From the NCBI GenBank assembly GCA_936931335.1, contig CAKZIH010000211.1:1-16200 (forward strand): a DNA stretch of 16,200 bases, given 5' to 3'. The notes under the pieces are model-generated. The model saw only the letters and a program-made list of their open reading frames with translations, was not told the origin of the DNA and ran no database searches. This document shows positions 7,225-15,024 of the stretch, in pieces; position 1 is the stretch's first letter, and each line of letters starts with the position of its first letter. The stretch is from an uncultured Nostocoides sp. GTDB taxonomy: Bacteria > Actinomycetota > Actinomycetes > Actinomycetales > Dermatophilaceae. Position numbers and translations under genes: made by a program.

Positions 7225-8210
7225 GAGGCGCCCAGGTCGTAGCCGTAGCGCAGGCTCAGCGGAGCGGTGAGCGCGGAAACCAGCCGGGCGTCCCGAGCCG
7301 GCAGCGCGGTACGCCACTTCTCATCCGCCCGGATGACCAGCGGACCACCGCGCAGCCGCATCGGGTTGCCGCTGCAGCTGTGCTGGGTGCCGGTCACCTC
7401 GATCGACTCGGCGCTCACCGCTTCGGAGTCGGTATGCGGTTCGCCCGCGAACGCGCGCAACCGGGCGGTGGTGCCCACCGGGTCGGCGACGAAATCCTCA
7501 TACCGGACGCGTTCGATGGGCAGATTGCGCGCACGCAGACCCTCGACGGCCAGGTTGTGGACCATCCAGTGCCGGGCGGTCTGGGCCGGGGTGTAGCGCG
7601 TCATATAGGCGCTCTCCTCGTCCCGCGCCTCCGGGCGGGCCACAACCTTGGTCCACGCATAGGCAACCGCGCGCGGATCACGCACGATGTGCAGAACCCG
7701 GACGTCGAGGCGGGGACTGGTCGCCAACGCGTGCACCAGCGAGGGCTGCTTGCTGGAGTCGATGACATAGTCCGCACCCGAGGTGGCCACGGCGGCCGCA
7801 TAGATCTGCTCGTAGTGCCAGGAGTACTCCTTGAGCGCAAACCGGAAGGCACCTCGACCCAGCCGAGTGCCCATCCGGGGGATATGCACGACCCGGTCGA
7901 TCTCGGCACGCTCGGCGGCGAGCCGGGGGGCGTCCACCCGGTCCCAGCCGCCAAAAGCCCGCTCCCCGACCTCGCCCCAGAACGGGCATTCGTGGAAGGG
8001 TCGGCCGCAGCCGCACAACTCGTTGCGCTGGATGGAGCGCTCCCAGATGTGCATGACCTCGCCGAGGACCACGCCCCGCTGGCCGGCGCCCAGGGCCGCC
8101 TCGATGACGGTGGAGCCGCTACGCCCGAGGCCGGCAATGGCCAGCACCGGAGTGCGCACCGGATACTCCACCTCGTTACGGAGAGAGATCATCTCGCTTT
8201 CGAGCGACAT
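7221..8210 (-). CDS. PAPS-dependent sulfotransferase (first of two)
   Basis: The product is 329 aa. The 5'-phosphosulfate loop is AIAGLGRSGSTVIEAALG (25-42 region, GLGRSGST at 27-34) and the 3'-phosphate motif is LHIVRDPRAVAYAW (173-186). A DSSK motif (151-154) is also typical. LCGCGRPFHECPFW (65-78), with three cysteines, is a pattern I associate with one actinobacterial sulfotransferase subfamily. Sulfotransferases of this kind move the sulfuryl group of PAPS to a hydroxyl, here most likely on a sugar of the locus product. The gene lies 3 bp after the stop of the propeller/PKD gene and overlaps the GT2 gene, so it belongs to the operon. The ATG at 8210 is used; an in-frame ATG at 8192 is an alternative. 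The substrate is inferred from context only. Confidence 0.9.
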   Translation of the reverse strand: MSLESEMISLRNEVEYPVRTPVLAIAGLGRSGSTVIEAALGAGQRGVVLGEVMHIWERSIQRNELCGCGRPFHECPFWGEVGERAFGGWDRVDAPRLAAERAEIDRVVHIPRMGTRLGRGAFRFALKEYSWHYEQIYAAAVATSGADYVIDSSKQPSLVHALATSPRLDVRVLHIVRDPRAVAYAWTKVVARPEARDEESAYMTRYTPAQTARHWMVHNLAVEGLRARNLPIERVRYEDFVADPVGTTARLRAFAGEPHTDSEAVSAESIEVTGTQHSCSGNPMRLRGGPLVIRADEKWRTALPARDARLVSALTAPLSLRYGYDLGAS

Positions 8211-8213
8211 AAC

Positions 8214-11048
8214 TCACTTGCGCAATTCGATGGACCAGCCGATGCCCGCGTTCAGTCCACTGGCCGAGGCCCGGTGCCCGCCGGCCCGGCCGGTGGTGGT
8301 GCTGCTGTCGACGACCAACGAACCGGCTCGGCTGCTTCCGGAGGTGACCGAGACCTCACCCCGGGGGTCGGTGCCCGCGGGCACGCTCCAGTCGATGGTC
8401 CGGGAGCTCACCCCACTGAAGGCCTCGACGACTCGGGAGGTGGCGCCCACCGAGTAGATAACGGGCGACATGGGGGAGGCGAAGGTGGCCGCCGAGGCGA
8501 TCCGCTTCACGGGGCTCGTGGCCGCCACATTGCGGTAGGTGCTGACCACCAGCGTGGCGGACGCCGAGGAGTTGCTCTTGACGGTGATCGCCGAACCCAA
8601 GTCGCCGGCGGCGAGCCGGCGCGTCCACACGAAGGACCGCAGGCCGATGGTTGAACGAGAACCGGACAAGGTCCAGCCGGCCGGTGTCTTCGGCGACGCG
8701 ACGCCTGAGGCGTAGGTGCCCACCATGACCTGGACGTCGGACGCCGCGGCCTGCGCCGGGGCAGCAACCGACAGGGAGCTGGCCGAGCCGCTCGCCGTGG
8801 TTGCATCCACGAACTCCACATCGCGACCGGGCGTGGTCCCACCCGCGGTCACCACCTGGGTGGTGGTGGCGCTCTGGCCGGCGGTGTCGGTGACGGTCAG
8901 GCGGACCGTGTACTGACCGGCCGCGGCATAGCTGTGGCTCACCGTGGCTCCCTTCACCACCGCGGTGTTGTCACCGAAGTCCCAGGAGTAGGTGGCGTCC
9001 GCGGGGTTGCCCGCACCATCCGCCGTGGCGGTGCAGTTCAGGCCGGTGCAGGTCACCGAGGCGGCCGCCGTCAGCGGGTTGGTCGGGGGCGTGGCGGACA
9101 CCGGCGCCACGAAGAGGGCCGTGCCGCGCCAGTCCGCACCGGTGCTCACGGTTTCCGGCGCACCCAGCGTCAGGCCATTGATGGTGCGCCCGATGACGGA
9201 TCCGGACGCGTTGACCTGCCACAGCTTGCCGGAGGCATAGGTGAGTCCTTGGGTGCCGGCGAAGCCCCCGGCCAGGGTGTTCTGGGTCGCCCCGACGATG
9301 CCGCTGTCCAGGTTGAACCAGCGCCAGAAGAGGCTGTCGTGGCCGGCCAGTGTGTAGTAGATGCGGTCGCCGGCGTAGGCGAGCCCGGTCACCGAGGGCA
9401 ACTGGCCGTAGAAGTCCGGCCGGACACCCCGATAGGTCTGCCCGGAGCCGGTGTCCACCGAGGACCAGGCAGGGTCGTTGTAGGGGTCGATCTCGGTCGC
9501 CGGGCCCAGGGTGTTGCCGTCGTAGGAACGGACATACATGGTGGAGGTGTCGTAGCCGTAGAAGAGCCGGCCACCGGCGTAGAACGCCCCACGCACATGC
9601 GACCAGTCCAAGCCGAGCGCATTGATATCCCCGGTCGGTGAGGCCGAAGTGCCGGTGAAGTCACTGACGGACAGACCGGTGCTCGAGCCGGACCGGCCGG
9701 CGACATACATCTGGCCGGGCAGGCCGAGCTGGGTCTCGTCGGCCGGCTGGGCGCCGCCGTCCAGCGGCAGGAAGCCGAGCTTGAGCCGCTTGTACTTATA
9801 GTTGCCTAGGTAGTCGGTGTCGGAGCCGACGAAGAGGCCGGTGGGGGTGACGCCCATATAGGTCGCGCCATACCCGCGCGGGTTGCGGCCCGGGTTCCAC
9901 GACAAGGGCAACCCACTGTCCGGGTCGAGGGCGGCTATCCCGGGCCGGGGAACCGCGCCCGCGGCGGCGAAGTCGCGACCACCGGGGTTGTTGAACCAGC
10001 GCATGTGGCCACCGACGTAGATCGCCGGGCCGGAGACCGCGGTCGACAAGACGGTGTCACCGCCGGTGTAGGCGCTCCAGGTCGGGTTGGTGACCGATCC
10101 GGTCTGCGCGGACTCCCAACGAGCCACCGTGTCACACAGCGTGCCGGGGTAGCCGGCGCCCGTGGTGCCGATGACGAAGTAGGTGCCGGTCGGGTCGTAG
10201 CTGACCTCACGCATATAGGTGTCGACCGAGCCATAGGCACACAGGGGCTCGTATGCCGGGGTCGACCAGTCGGTCAACTGCGCCGTGGCGCCCAGGGAAA
10301 TCTTGGCGGCCTGAACGCGCGGCTGTCCGTCGATCTTGCGGAAGTTGCCGACGACCACCATTTCCGCCCCATCGGGACGCACATCCATGGACAGGGCGCC
10401 GATCGGCGCCTGGGCACCGACTCCGGTGTTGTTGTGGTGCTCGGACATCTGCAGGTTCACGTAGGGGTCGACGGCCCCGGTGGTGGCGTTCAGGCTGGCC
10501 AGGCCGGCGTGTGCGACCCCGCCCGCCGTGGCGAACTGGCCGGCGACGAACAGCCGGCCGCCCACGACCTCGAGGTCGCGGACGATGCCATCGAAGCCCG
10601 GAGATTTGAACCCAGGCACCGCCGCCCCGGTGCTCGCATTGAGCAGGGCGACCCGACGGGTGACGATGCCACCGGCATTGGTGAACTGCCCGCCGACATA
10701 GACGGTGCCGGCCTGCGGACCTGGAACCACGGAATAGACATCTCCGTCAATCCCGGGCACAAAGTTTGGTAAAAGTGCTCCAGTTGCCGTGTCATAAGCA
10801 AGCAACTTGTTGCGGGGAATAGCAGTGCCGCCGGGCGAGGCGGCGGCAGTGAAGGTGCCACCGACAATGGTGATGGACCCGACCTGGGCCACCGAATAGA
10901 CCATCCCGTCAGAAATAGCGGGGGTATTTGACACCGGAACGGTGCTGACAAATCGCGGATGGGTCGGATCGGCGAAGGCAACCCCACCCCCCAGACCGAC
11001 GACGAGCACAGCGAGACTGACAGCTGCCTTACGGGCGCCACGCGACAT
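8214..11048 (-). CDS. Secreted beta-propeller/PKD surface protein
   Basis: The product is 944 aa. The N-terminus has a basic start, a hydrophobic core and an AFA/DP signal peptidase I site near residue 26, so it is secreted. Residues about 35-650 carry repeated blade-like units such as VYVGGQFTNAGG followed by ALLNASTGAAVPGF, and LFVAGQFATAGG followed by ASLNATTGAVDPYV, resembling delta-60/NHL-type propeller repeats. A PKD domain spans about 657-735 (YSWDFGD at 687-693, then HSYAAAGQYTVRLTVTD). The last ~200 residues are a Ser/Thr/Ala-rich beta module I do not recognise. There is no LPXTG signal or C-terminal membrane helix. The ATG at 11048 has AGGAG 8 nt upstream; an in-frame TTG at 11069 has none. 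It is first in the operon, so a role as glycan-binding matrix or surface protein is inferred. No catalytic motif is seen. Confidence 0.85.
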   Translation of the reverse strand: MSRGARKAAVSLAVLVVGLGGGVAFADPTHPRFVSTVPVSNTPAISDGMVYSVAQVGSITIVGGTFTAAASPGGTAIPRNKLLAYDTATGALLPNFVPGIDGDVYSVVPGPQAGTVYVGGQFTNAGGIVTRRVALLNASTGAAVPGFKSPGFDGIVRDLEVVGGRLFVAGQFATAGGVAHAGLASLNATTGAVDPYVNLQMSEHHNNTGVGAQAPIGALSMDVRPDGAEMVVVGNFRKIDGQPRVQAAKISLGATAQLTDWSTPAYEPLCAYGSVDTYMREVSYDPTGTYFVIGTTGAGYPGTLCDTVARWESAQTGSVTNPTWSAYTGGDTVLSTAVSGPAIYVGGHMRWFNNPGGRDFAAAGAVPRPGIAALDPDSGLPLSWNPGRNPRGYGATYMGVTPTGLFVGSDTDYLGNYKYKRLKLGFLPLDGGAQPADETQLGLPGQMYVAGRSGSSTGLSVSDFTGTSASPTGDINALGLDWSHVRGAFYAGGRLFYGYDTSTMYVRSYDGNTLGPATEIDPYNDPAWSSVDTGSGQTYRGVRPDFYGQLPSVTGLAYAGDRIYYTLAGHDSLFWRWFNLDSGIVGATQNTLAGGFAGTQGLTYASGKLWQVNASGSVIGRTINGLTLGAPETVSTGADWRGTALFVAPVSATPPTNPLTAAASVTCTGLNCTATADGAGNPADATYSWDFGDNTAVVKGATVSHSYAAAGQYTVRLTVTDTAGQSATTTQVVTAGGTTPGRDVEFVDATTASGSASSLSVAAPAQAAASDVQVMVGTYASGVASPKTPAGWTLSGSRSTIGLRSFVWTRRLAAGDLGSAITVKSNSSASATLVVSTYRNVAATSPVKRIASAATFASPMSPVIYSVGATSRVVEAFSGVSSRTIDWSVPAGTDPRGEVSVTSGSSRAGSLVVDSSTTTGRAGGHRASASGLNAGIGWSIELRK

Positions 11049-11056
11049 GCCGAAAA

Positions 11057-11061
11057 CTCCT
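11057..11061 (-). promoter_or_regulatory. Ribosome binding site of the propeller/PKD gene
   Basis: On the minus strand AGGAG lies 8 nt before the ATG at 11048. This fixes the start and leaves a standard signal peptide. Confidence 0.8.
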
Positions 11062-11315
11062 TGGTACAACCCCGACCAGACGGACTTCTCGACCCCCCGA
11101 TTTGTCCGCCTGGATCCCTAATTTTCCGACCGCTCATGCGAATCGAATGAGAGCAGGATGCTACCGCAGCGCGGCAAGATCTCGGGCCAACCGTCCACAA
11201 ATGGACAAGGCTTGCGAGCAGATGCCCACGAGTCCGTGGATGGTCCGGGCAGCCGTATGATCTGCGCGTTCCACATTGGCGCCCCGGGCCTGCCCCACTG
11301 AAAGAGACGAACCAC
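11062..11315. promoter_or_regulatory. Divergent control region between the two polysaccharide operons
   Basis: This is the only sizeable non-coding gap inside the locus, and both operons start from it. It holds two perfect short palindromes, GTCCA-CAAA-TGGAC (11193-11206) and CCACG-AGTC-CGTGG (11226-11239), either of which could be an operator. A further imperfect CGGAC/GTCCG pair lies in the leader of the minus-strand gene. The minus-strand leader includes an AT-rich GGAAAATTAGGGATCC patch (around 11113-11128) that may hold a promoter, but no clear -35/-10 pair is visible there. I recognise no riboswitch and see no open frame with coding character. Confidence 0.5.
11256..11261 (+). promoter_or_regulatory. 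Putative -10 element for the Wzz operon
   Basis: TATGAT matches the TATAAT consensus at five of six positions and lies 54 bp before the ATG at 11316, giving a leader of roughly 48 nt. No good TTGACA-like -35 is found 16-18 bp upstream. That position is covered by the CCACG/CGTGG palindrome, which would suit a regulator-dependent promoter. Confidence 0.4.
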
Positions 11316-12521
11316 ATGAGTGAGACCCCTGTCGGGCCGCCGATCGACCGCGGTCTCTACGCCCGGGTGTTGCGCCGAGGACTGCACATCATCCTGCTGC
11401 CCGCCGTGCTGGGCGCCCTGCTCGGCCTGGGTCTGTCGCTGATCATCCCGCCCGCGTATGCCGCCCATACCCGCGTCCTGGTGACCGCCATCCCCGGTGC
11501 CACCACCGTGGTCGGCGGGCGTACGGAGAGCGGCGTCAACCTGGACACCGAGGCCCAACTGGTGACCAGCAATGAGGTCGCCGCGCCGGTCGCCGACAGT
11601 GTGCAGCGCGAGATTCCCGAGGTACGCAAGCGCACCGCGGTGACCGTCCCGCCCAATAGCGCGATCCTGCTGATCACCTACACCGACTCGACGCCGAAGC
11701 GTGCGGTGACCGGCGCCGACGAGCTCGCCGCCAGCTATCTCGAGCAGCGCGTCAAGGCGTCCGCCGCGCAGCGGCAGGAGAGCGCCGACAAGATCAGCGC
11801 GGAATTGGGTTCGGCCCGCCGACAGCTCGCCGAGGCCCAGGATGCGGCGGCCCAGACCAAAGAGAACTCGGTCAAGTCCACCCTGGCCCAGCTTGACGTC
11901 AAGGCCAAGCTGGACCGCATCGCCGCCCTGCAGGCCACCCTGGACGGCCTGACGGCCGTGCCGGCGTCGGTGGGCACCATCATCGAACCCGCCCGCACCC
12001 CCACCGGGGCCAGCCTGCCCAATCGCAAATTGCTGATCGCCAGCCTCGGGGCCCTCGGCCTGCTCATCGGCCTCTCACTGGCCCTACTGCGCGAACGCTC
12101 GAATAGTGCGATCAACTCGGCCGATGACGTGATGCGCGAACTGCACGTGCCCCTGCTGGGCCGCATCGACGCCAGTCGCCGGCTGCTGCGTGAAGAGCAG
12201 GTCGACCACATTCGCCGCCAGGTCGTCGACCTCATCCCGGCCGGGACCGGCTGCGAATGTGTGGGCCAGGACCTCGACTTGGTGCATGCGGCGATCGCGG
12301 AGATCGACCCACCGCCGGTCCCCCGCCCGATCCAGGGCGAGCGCTATGCCCTGCTGGTCCTGCACCCGAGCGCCGCCCGATCCGGCCCCACCCGGGCCGT
12401 TATGGACAATGTGACCAACCGTGGCTATCGCTTCGTGGGCGCAATGTTCATGCGCGAGCGGGAGGACGCCGACACCGAGCCGGTGAGCCTCGACGCCCAG
12501 GGAGCCGCGGACCCGTCATGA
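11316..12521 (+). CDS. Wzz-type polysaccharide co-polymerase with degenerate kinase-like C-terminus
   Basis: The product is 401 aa. It has two membrane helices, about 24-45 and 239-258. Between them is an extracytoplasmic region with a long Ala/Gln/Glu-rich coiled coil (about 146-215). The Pro-containing PTGASLPNRK motif sits just before the second helix, as in Wzz/CapA/CpsC proteins. Such proteins set polymer chain length and interact with Wzy. The cytoplasmic part (260-401) starts with DVMRELHVPLLGRI, as where PCP-2a proteins enter a tyrosine autokinase (BY-kinase) domain. It ends in a stretch (344-380, YALLVLHP then TRAVMDNVTNRGYRFVGAMF) like the last strands of that domain. No Walker A GK(S/T) motif is present and the domain is much too short, so kinase activity is not expected. 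The ATG has AAGAGA 8 nt upstream. First gene of the plus-strand operon. Confidence 0.82.
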   Translation: MSETPVGPPIDRGLYARVLRRGLHIILLPAVLGALLGLGLSLIIPPAYAAHTRVLVTAIPGATTVVGGRTESGVNLDTEAQLVTSNEVAAPVADSVQREIPEVRKRTAVTVPPNSAILLITYTDSTPKRAVTGADELAASYLEQRVKASAAQRQESADKISAELGSARRQLAEAQDAAAQTKENSVKSTLAQLDVKAKLDRIAALQATLDGLTAVPASVGTIIEPARTPTGASLPNRKLLIASLGALGLLIGLSLALLRERSNSAINSADDVMRELHVPLLGRIDASRRLLREEQVDHIRRQVVDLIPAGTGCECVGQDLDLVHAAIAEIDPPPVPRPIQGERYALLVLHPSAARSGPTRAVMDNVTNRGYRFVGAMFMREREDADTEPVSLDAQGAADPS

Positions 12522-13861
12522 GTTCGATCGCGGTCCCGGTCCGTGCACCGGCGCCCGCCTCCCGCGCGGCTCGTCCGCTGAGTGTCTTCCTGCTGGCCCT
12601 GCCCGTGTGGTGGGTGCTGGGCTTGGCCAACCTGGGGTACTTCCTGGTCGCCGGGTTGATGCTGCTGGATCTGCTGCGCCGTCGCGACTGGCGGGTGCCC
12701 CGCGGGTTCGGCTTTTGGCTGGTGTTCATGCTGTGGGTGGTGCTCAGCATCGTCATGCTGGGTTTGGAGGCCTCCGGCACCCTGGTCCAAGGTGTGGGCG
12801 ACCGGGTCATCCCGACGATCTTCCGGATCGGGGAGTATTCGGCCTGCACGATCATGCTGATCTGGGCGCTCACCCTCTCCGAGGAGGAACTGCCGACCCG
12901 GCGGCTGGGTCAATTGCTCGCGGTGGCCCTGGGCTGGAGCGTGGTGGGCGGCATCGCCGGCCTGCTCGCGCCGAATCTGCAGTTCCCCAGTCCGATGGAG
13001 CTCCTGCTGCCCGGCGGCCTGAGCCAGAACCCCTATGTCTCGGCGCTGGTCCATCCCGCGACCGCCCAGGTCCAGGATCTATTTTCCGGCGGCGAGGGAG
13101 TGGGGCGACCCTCCGCGCCATACCCGTACACCAACACCTGGGGCAACGCCCTGGGCATCCTGCTGCCCTTCGGCGTGGCCCTCATCGCCGACCGGGCAAC
13201 CCGGCCCCTGGTGCGCGTCGCGGCGGCCCTGGGCTTGGTGGTCTCGGCCGTGGCGACCTTCGTCTCCGCCAACCGTGGCCTGTGGCTCGCGATCGTCGCC
13301 ATGGCTGGCTTCTTCGTCGTCCTGGCCATGGCCCGCGGCAATCGCGGGGTCATCGTGGCCACCTGCATCGGCGGTCCAATGGCCATCATTGCCCTGGTGG
13401 CCACCCCCCTGGGCACTGCCTTGACCGAGCGCAACACCAGCGCCCCGAGCAATGACATCCGGGCCTTCACCGTGGCCCGGGCAGTGGAGATCGCCACCGA
13501 TTCCCCCGTCCTGGGGTATGGCAGCACCCGCGCCCAACTCGGCAGTAGCAAGTCGATTGCCGTGGGCACCTCACCGGGCTGTCCCAAGTGCGGGAACATG
13601 GCCCTGGGGACCAATGGGCAACTGTGGTTCGCCAGCGTCGGACAGGGCTTCGTCGGCGCCGGCCTCTTTGTCCTCTTCCACCTGGCGGTGCTCTGGCAGT
13701 ATCGCTTCGTGCGTTCGCCGCTGGGGGTGGCCGCGTTGACCTCCGGGGTCGCGGGGCTGGTGTTCATCTTTGTCTACGACCGCACGGTCGCTACCGGCTG
13801 CCTGTCCTTCCTCACGATCGCCTTGTTGGTCAAGGTGGCTCGGCAGGAGAACGTGGCATGA
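12518..13861 (+). CDS. Wzy-type O-antigen polymerase/ligase, multi-pass membrane protein
   Basis: The product is 447 aa, with about ten to eleven hydrophobic segments. The first pair lies at about 21-50 and the last at about 430-445. A long loop covers about residues 155-210, and a second periplasm-facing loop covers about 310-370. The second loop has the family feature of R-x-x-x-x-x-A followed by SPVLGYGSTRAQLG, then GTNGQLWFASVGQGFVGAGLF. This is the O-antigen ligase/polymerase (Wzy_C) pattern, joining lipid-linked repeats outside the membrane. A CPKC pair (355-358) sits in this loop. The ATG at 12518 overlaps the stop of the Wzz-like gene as ATGA, matching their expected partnership. Polymerase is favoured over ligase from the neighbouring Wzz and flippase genes; sequence alone does not decide. 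Confidence 0.85.
   Translation: MSSIAVPVRAPAPASRAARPLSVFLLALPVWWVLGLANLGYFLVAGLMLLDLLRRRDWRVPRGFGFWLVFMLWVVLSIVMLGLEASGTLVQGVGDRVIPTIFRIGEYSACTIMLIWALTLSEEELPTRRLGQLLAVALGWSVVGGIAGLLAPNLQFPSPMELLLPGGLSQNPYVSALVHPATAQVQDLFSGGEGVGRPSAPYPYTNTWGNALGILLPFGVALIADRATRPLVRVAAALGLVVSAVATFVSANRGLWLAIVAMAGFFVVLAMARGNRGVIVATCIGGPMAIIALVATPLGTALTERNTSAPSNDIRAFTVARAVEIATDSPVLGYGSTRAQLGSSKSIAVGTSPGCPKCGNMALGTNGQLWFASVGQGFVGAGLFVLFHLAVLWQYRFVRSPLGVAALTSGVAGLVFIFVYDRTVATGCLSFLTIALLVKVARQENVA
13845..13849 (+). promoter_or_regulatory. Ribosome binding site of the kinase-fold gene
   Basis: AGGAG within the end of the polymerase gene lies 8 nt before the ATG at 13858. This fixes the start, even though the frame stays open about 270 bp further upstream. 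Confidence 0.75.
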
Positions 13862-15024
13862 CCGGGATCCCCTTCCGCGACCAACTGTGGCCCGAGGTGC
13901 CCGGGCCCACGCGCAGTTATCTCGCCTTGCCCAATCCCGCGCGCCCGCGGATGCTCATCGACGCGAGCAGCCCGCTGGCCACCCGCCGCGTGCTGCGCGT
14001 CGTGACGGTGTCCGGTGGCGCCCGCAACCGGGCCCTGGCGAGCATCGCCGGCCAGATGAGCCGGCTCTATCTGACGACCGGCCGGGTCCGCCTGCCCAGC
14101 GGCGAAGGCTCTCTGGAGACGCACATCAGCCACGAGCTGGGCCAGCGCGGCCTGGCCTTCGGGTGGACCTTCGGGCCGCCGCGGGCCAACCGCAAGCCGG
14201 TGGTCACCATCGTCGGCAAGTCCGGCAATGCGGCGGCATACGGCAAGATCGCGGTGAATCCGCTCACCCGCGCGCTCCTGGCCCACGAGGCCGAGACGAT
14301 CACCCGGCTCTCCGGTGCGGTGTCCGGCCTGCAGGTGCCGGGCTGCGGCCCGATCACCGAATGGCAGGGTCTCGGCGTGCTGCTCATCGAACCCGTGGTC
14401 CCCATCCACCCGGGCGCGGCGTTGCCCGAGCACCTGCGGATGGCCGCCGAGGATGGGATCGCTGCGGCACTCGGCACCCGCCGGATGCCGCTGGCCGAAT
14501 CCTCCTTCTGGCAGTTCACCAAGACGCAAATTGTCGTCGCTACCCACGCGAATCCGGCGTGGGAGAACGGCATCCGGGATACGATCCGAGAGATCGAGGC
14601 GCGCGCGGGCGAGGTCGAGGTGACCCTCGGCTCTTGGCATGGGGACTGGACCCGGCACAACGTCGGCTATACCGAACGCGGGGCCAGCGCCTGGGACTGG
14701 GAACGCTTCGAGACCGGTGTGCCGGTGGGCTTCGACGCGCTGCACTACTGGCTCACCGAGCGTCTGGCCGCGACCGCTGCCTCCACCGACGCCGCCGCCG
14801 AACTCGTCACCGTGGCTCCCGAGATCCTGAGCCGGTATGTCGCTTCCGGCGCCATCCGCGACCCCCGCCTGGTGGCGCTGCTCTATCTGATGACCATCGG
14901 CACGCGCTATATGACCGATCGCCAGGATCTCGCCGGATCGCTGGCCTCCGGCTTCGAGACCTGGCTGCTGGACAGCCTGCCCGTGCTGGCCCGAACTCTC
15001 GACCCGCGGGGCGATCATGCCTGA
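13858..15024 (+). CDS. Aminoglycoside-phosphotransferase-fold kinase of unknown substrate
   Basis: The product is 388 aa and soluble. It carries the protein-kinase-like/APH signature in order: a beta-strand lysine in AYGKIAVN (Lys130), an acidic helix LLAHEAETITRL (Glu144 or Glu146), a hinge region VLLIEPV (174-180), the catalytic Brenner motif HGDWTRHN (261-268; Asp263, Asn268) and WDWERF (279-284), where Asp280 would bind metal like the DFG aspartate. All key residues are present, so it should be active, transferring phosphate from ATP to a small molecule, sugar or lipid. The N-terminal 110 residues do not resemble a known domain to me. The start overlaps the polymerase stop as ATGA, and the stop overlaps the next sulfotransferase by 8 bp. 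A role in modifying the glycan or its lipid carrier is inferred from this coupling; antibiotic resistance is less likely in this setting. Confidence 0.8.
   Translation: MTGIPFRDQLWPEVPGPTRSYLALPNPARPRMLIDASSPLATRRVLRVVTVSGGARNRALASIAGQMSRLYLTTGRVRLPSGEGSLETHISHELGQRGLAFGWTFGPPRANRKPVVTIVGKSGNAAAYGKIAVNPLTRALLAHEAETITRLSGAVSGLQVPGCGPITEWQGLGVLLIEPVVPIHPGAALPEHLRMAAEDGIAAALGTRRMPLAESSFWQFTKTQIVVATHANPAWENGIRDTIREIEARAGEVEVTLGSWHGDWTRHNVGYTERGASAWDWERFETGVPVGFDALHYWLTERLAATAASTDAAAELVTVAPEILSRYVASGAIRDPRLVALLYLMTIGTRYMTDRQDLAGSLASGFETWLLDSLPVLARTLDPRGDHA

Noticed and set aside
7380..8654. Long open frame on + opposite the sulfotransferase and propeller/PKD genes
   Set aside because: It spans two well-supported minus-strand genes, has no family motif and no ribosome binding site of note.
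11062..11315. Riboswitch (for example cyclic-di-GMP type) in the divergent leader
   Set aside because: I looked for the conserved core sequences and saw none; only short palindromes are present.
13858..15024. Antibiotic resistance phosphotransferase
   Set aside because: The fold signature is shared, but the gene is tightly coupled to polymerase and sulfotransferase genes, and no mobile element or resistance context is present.
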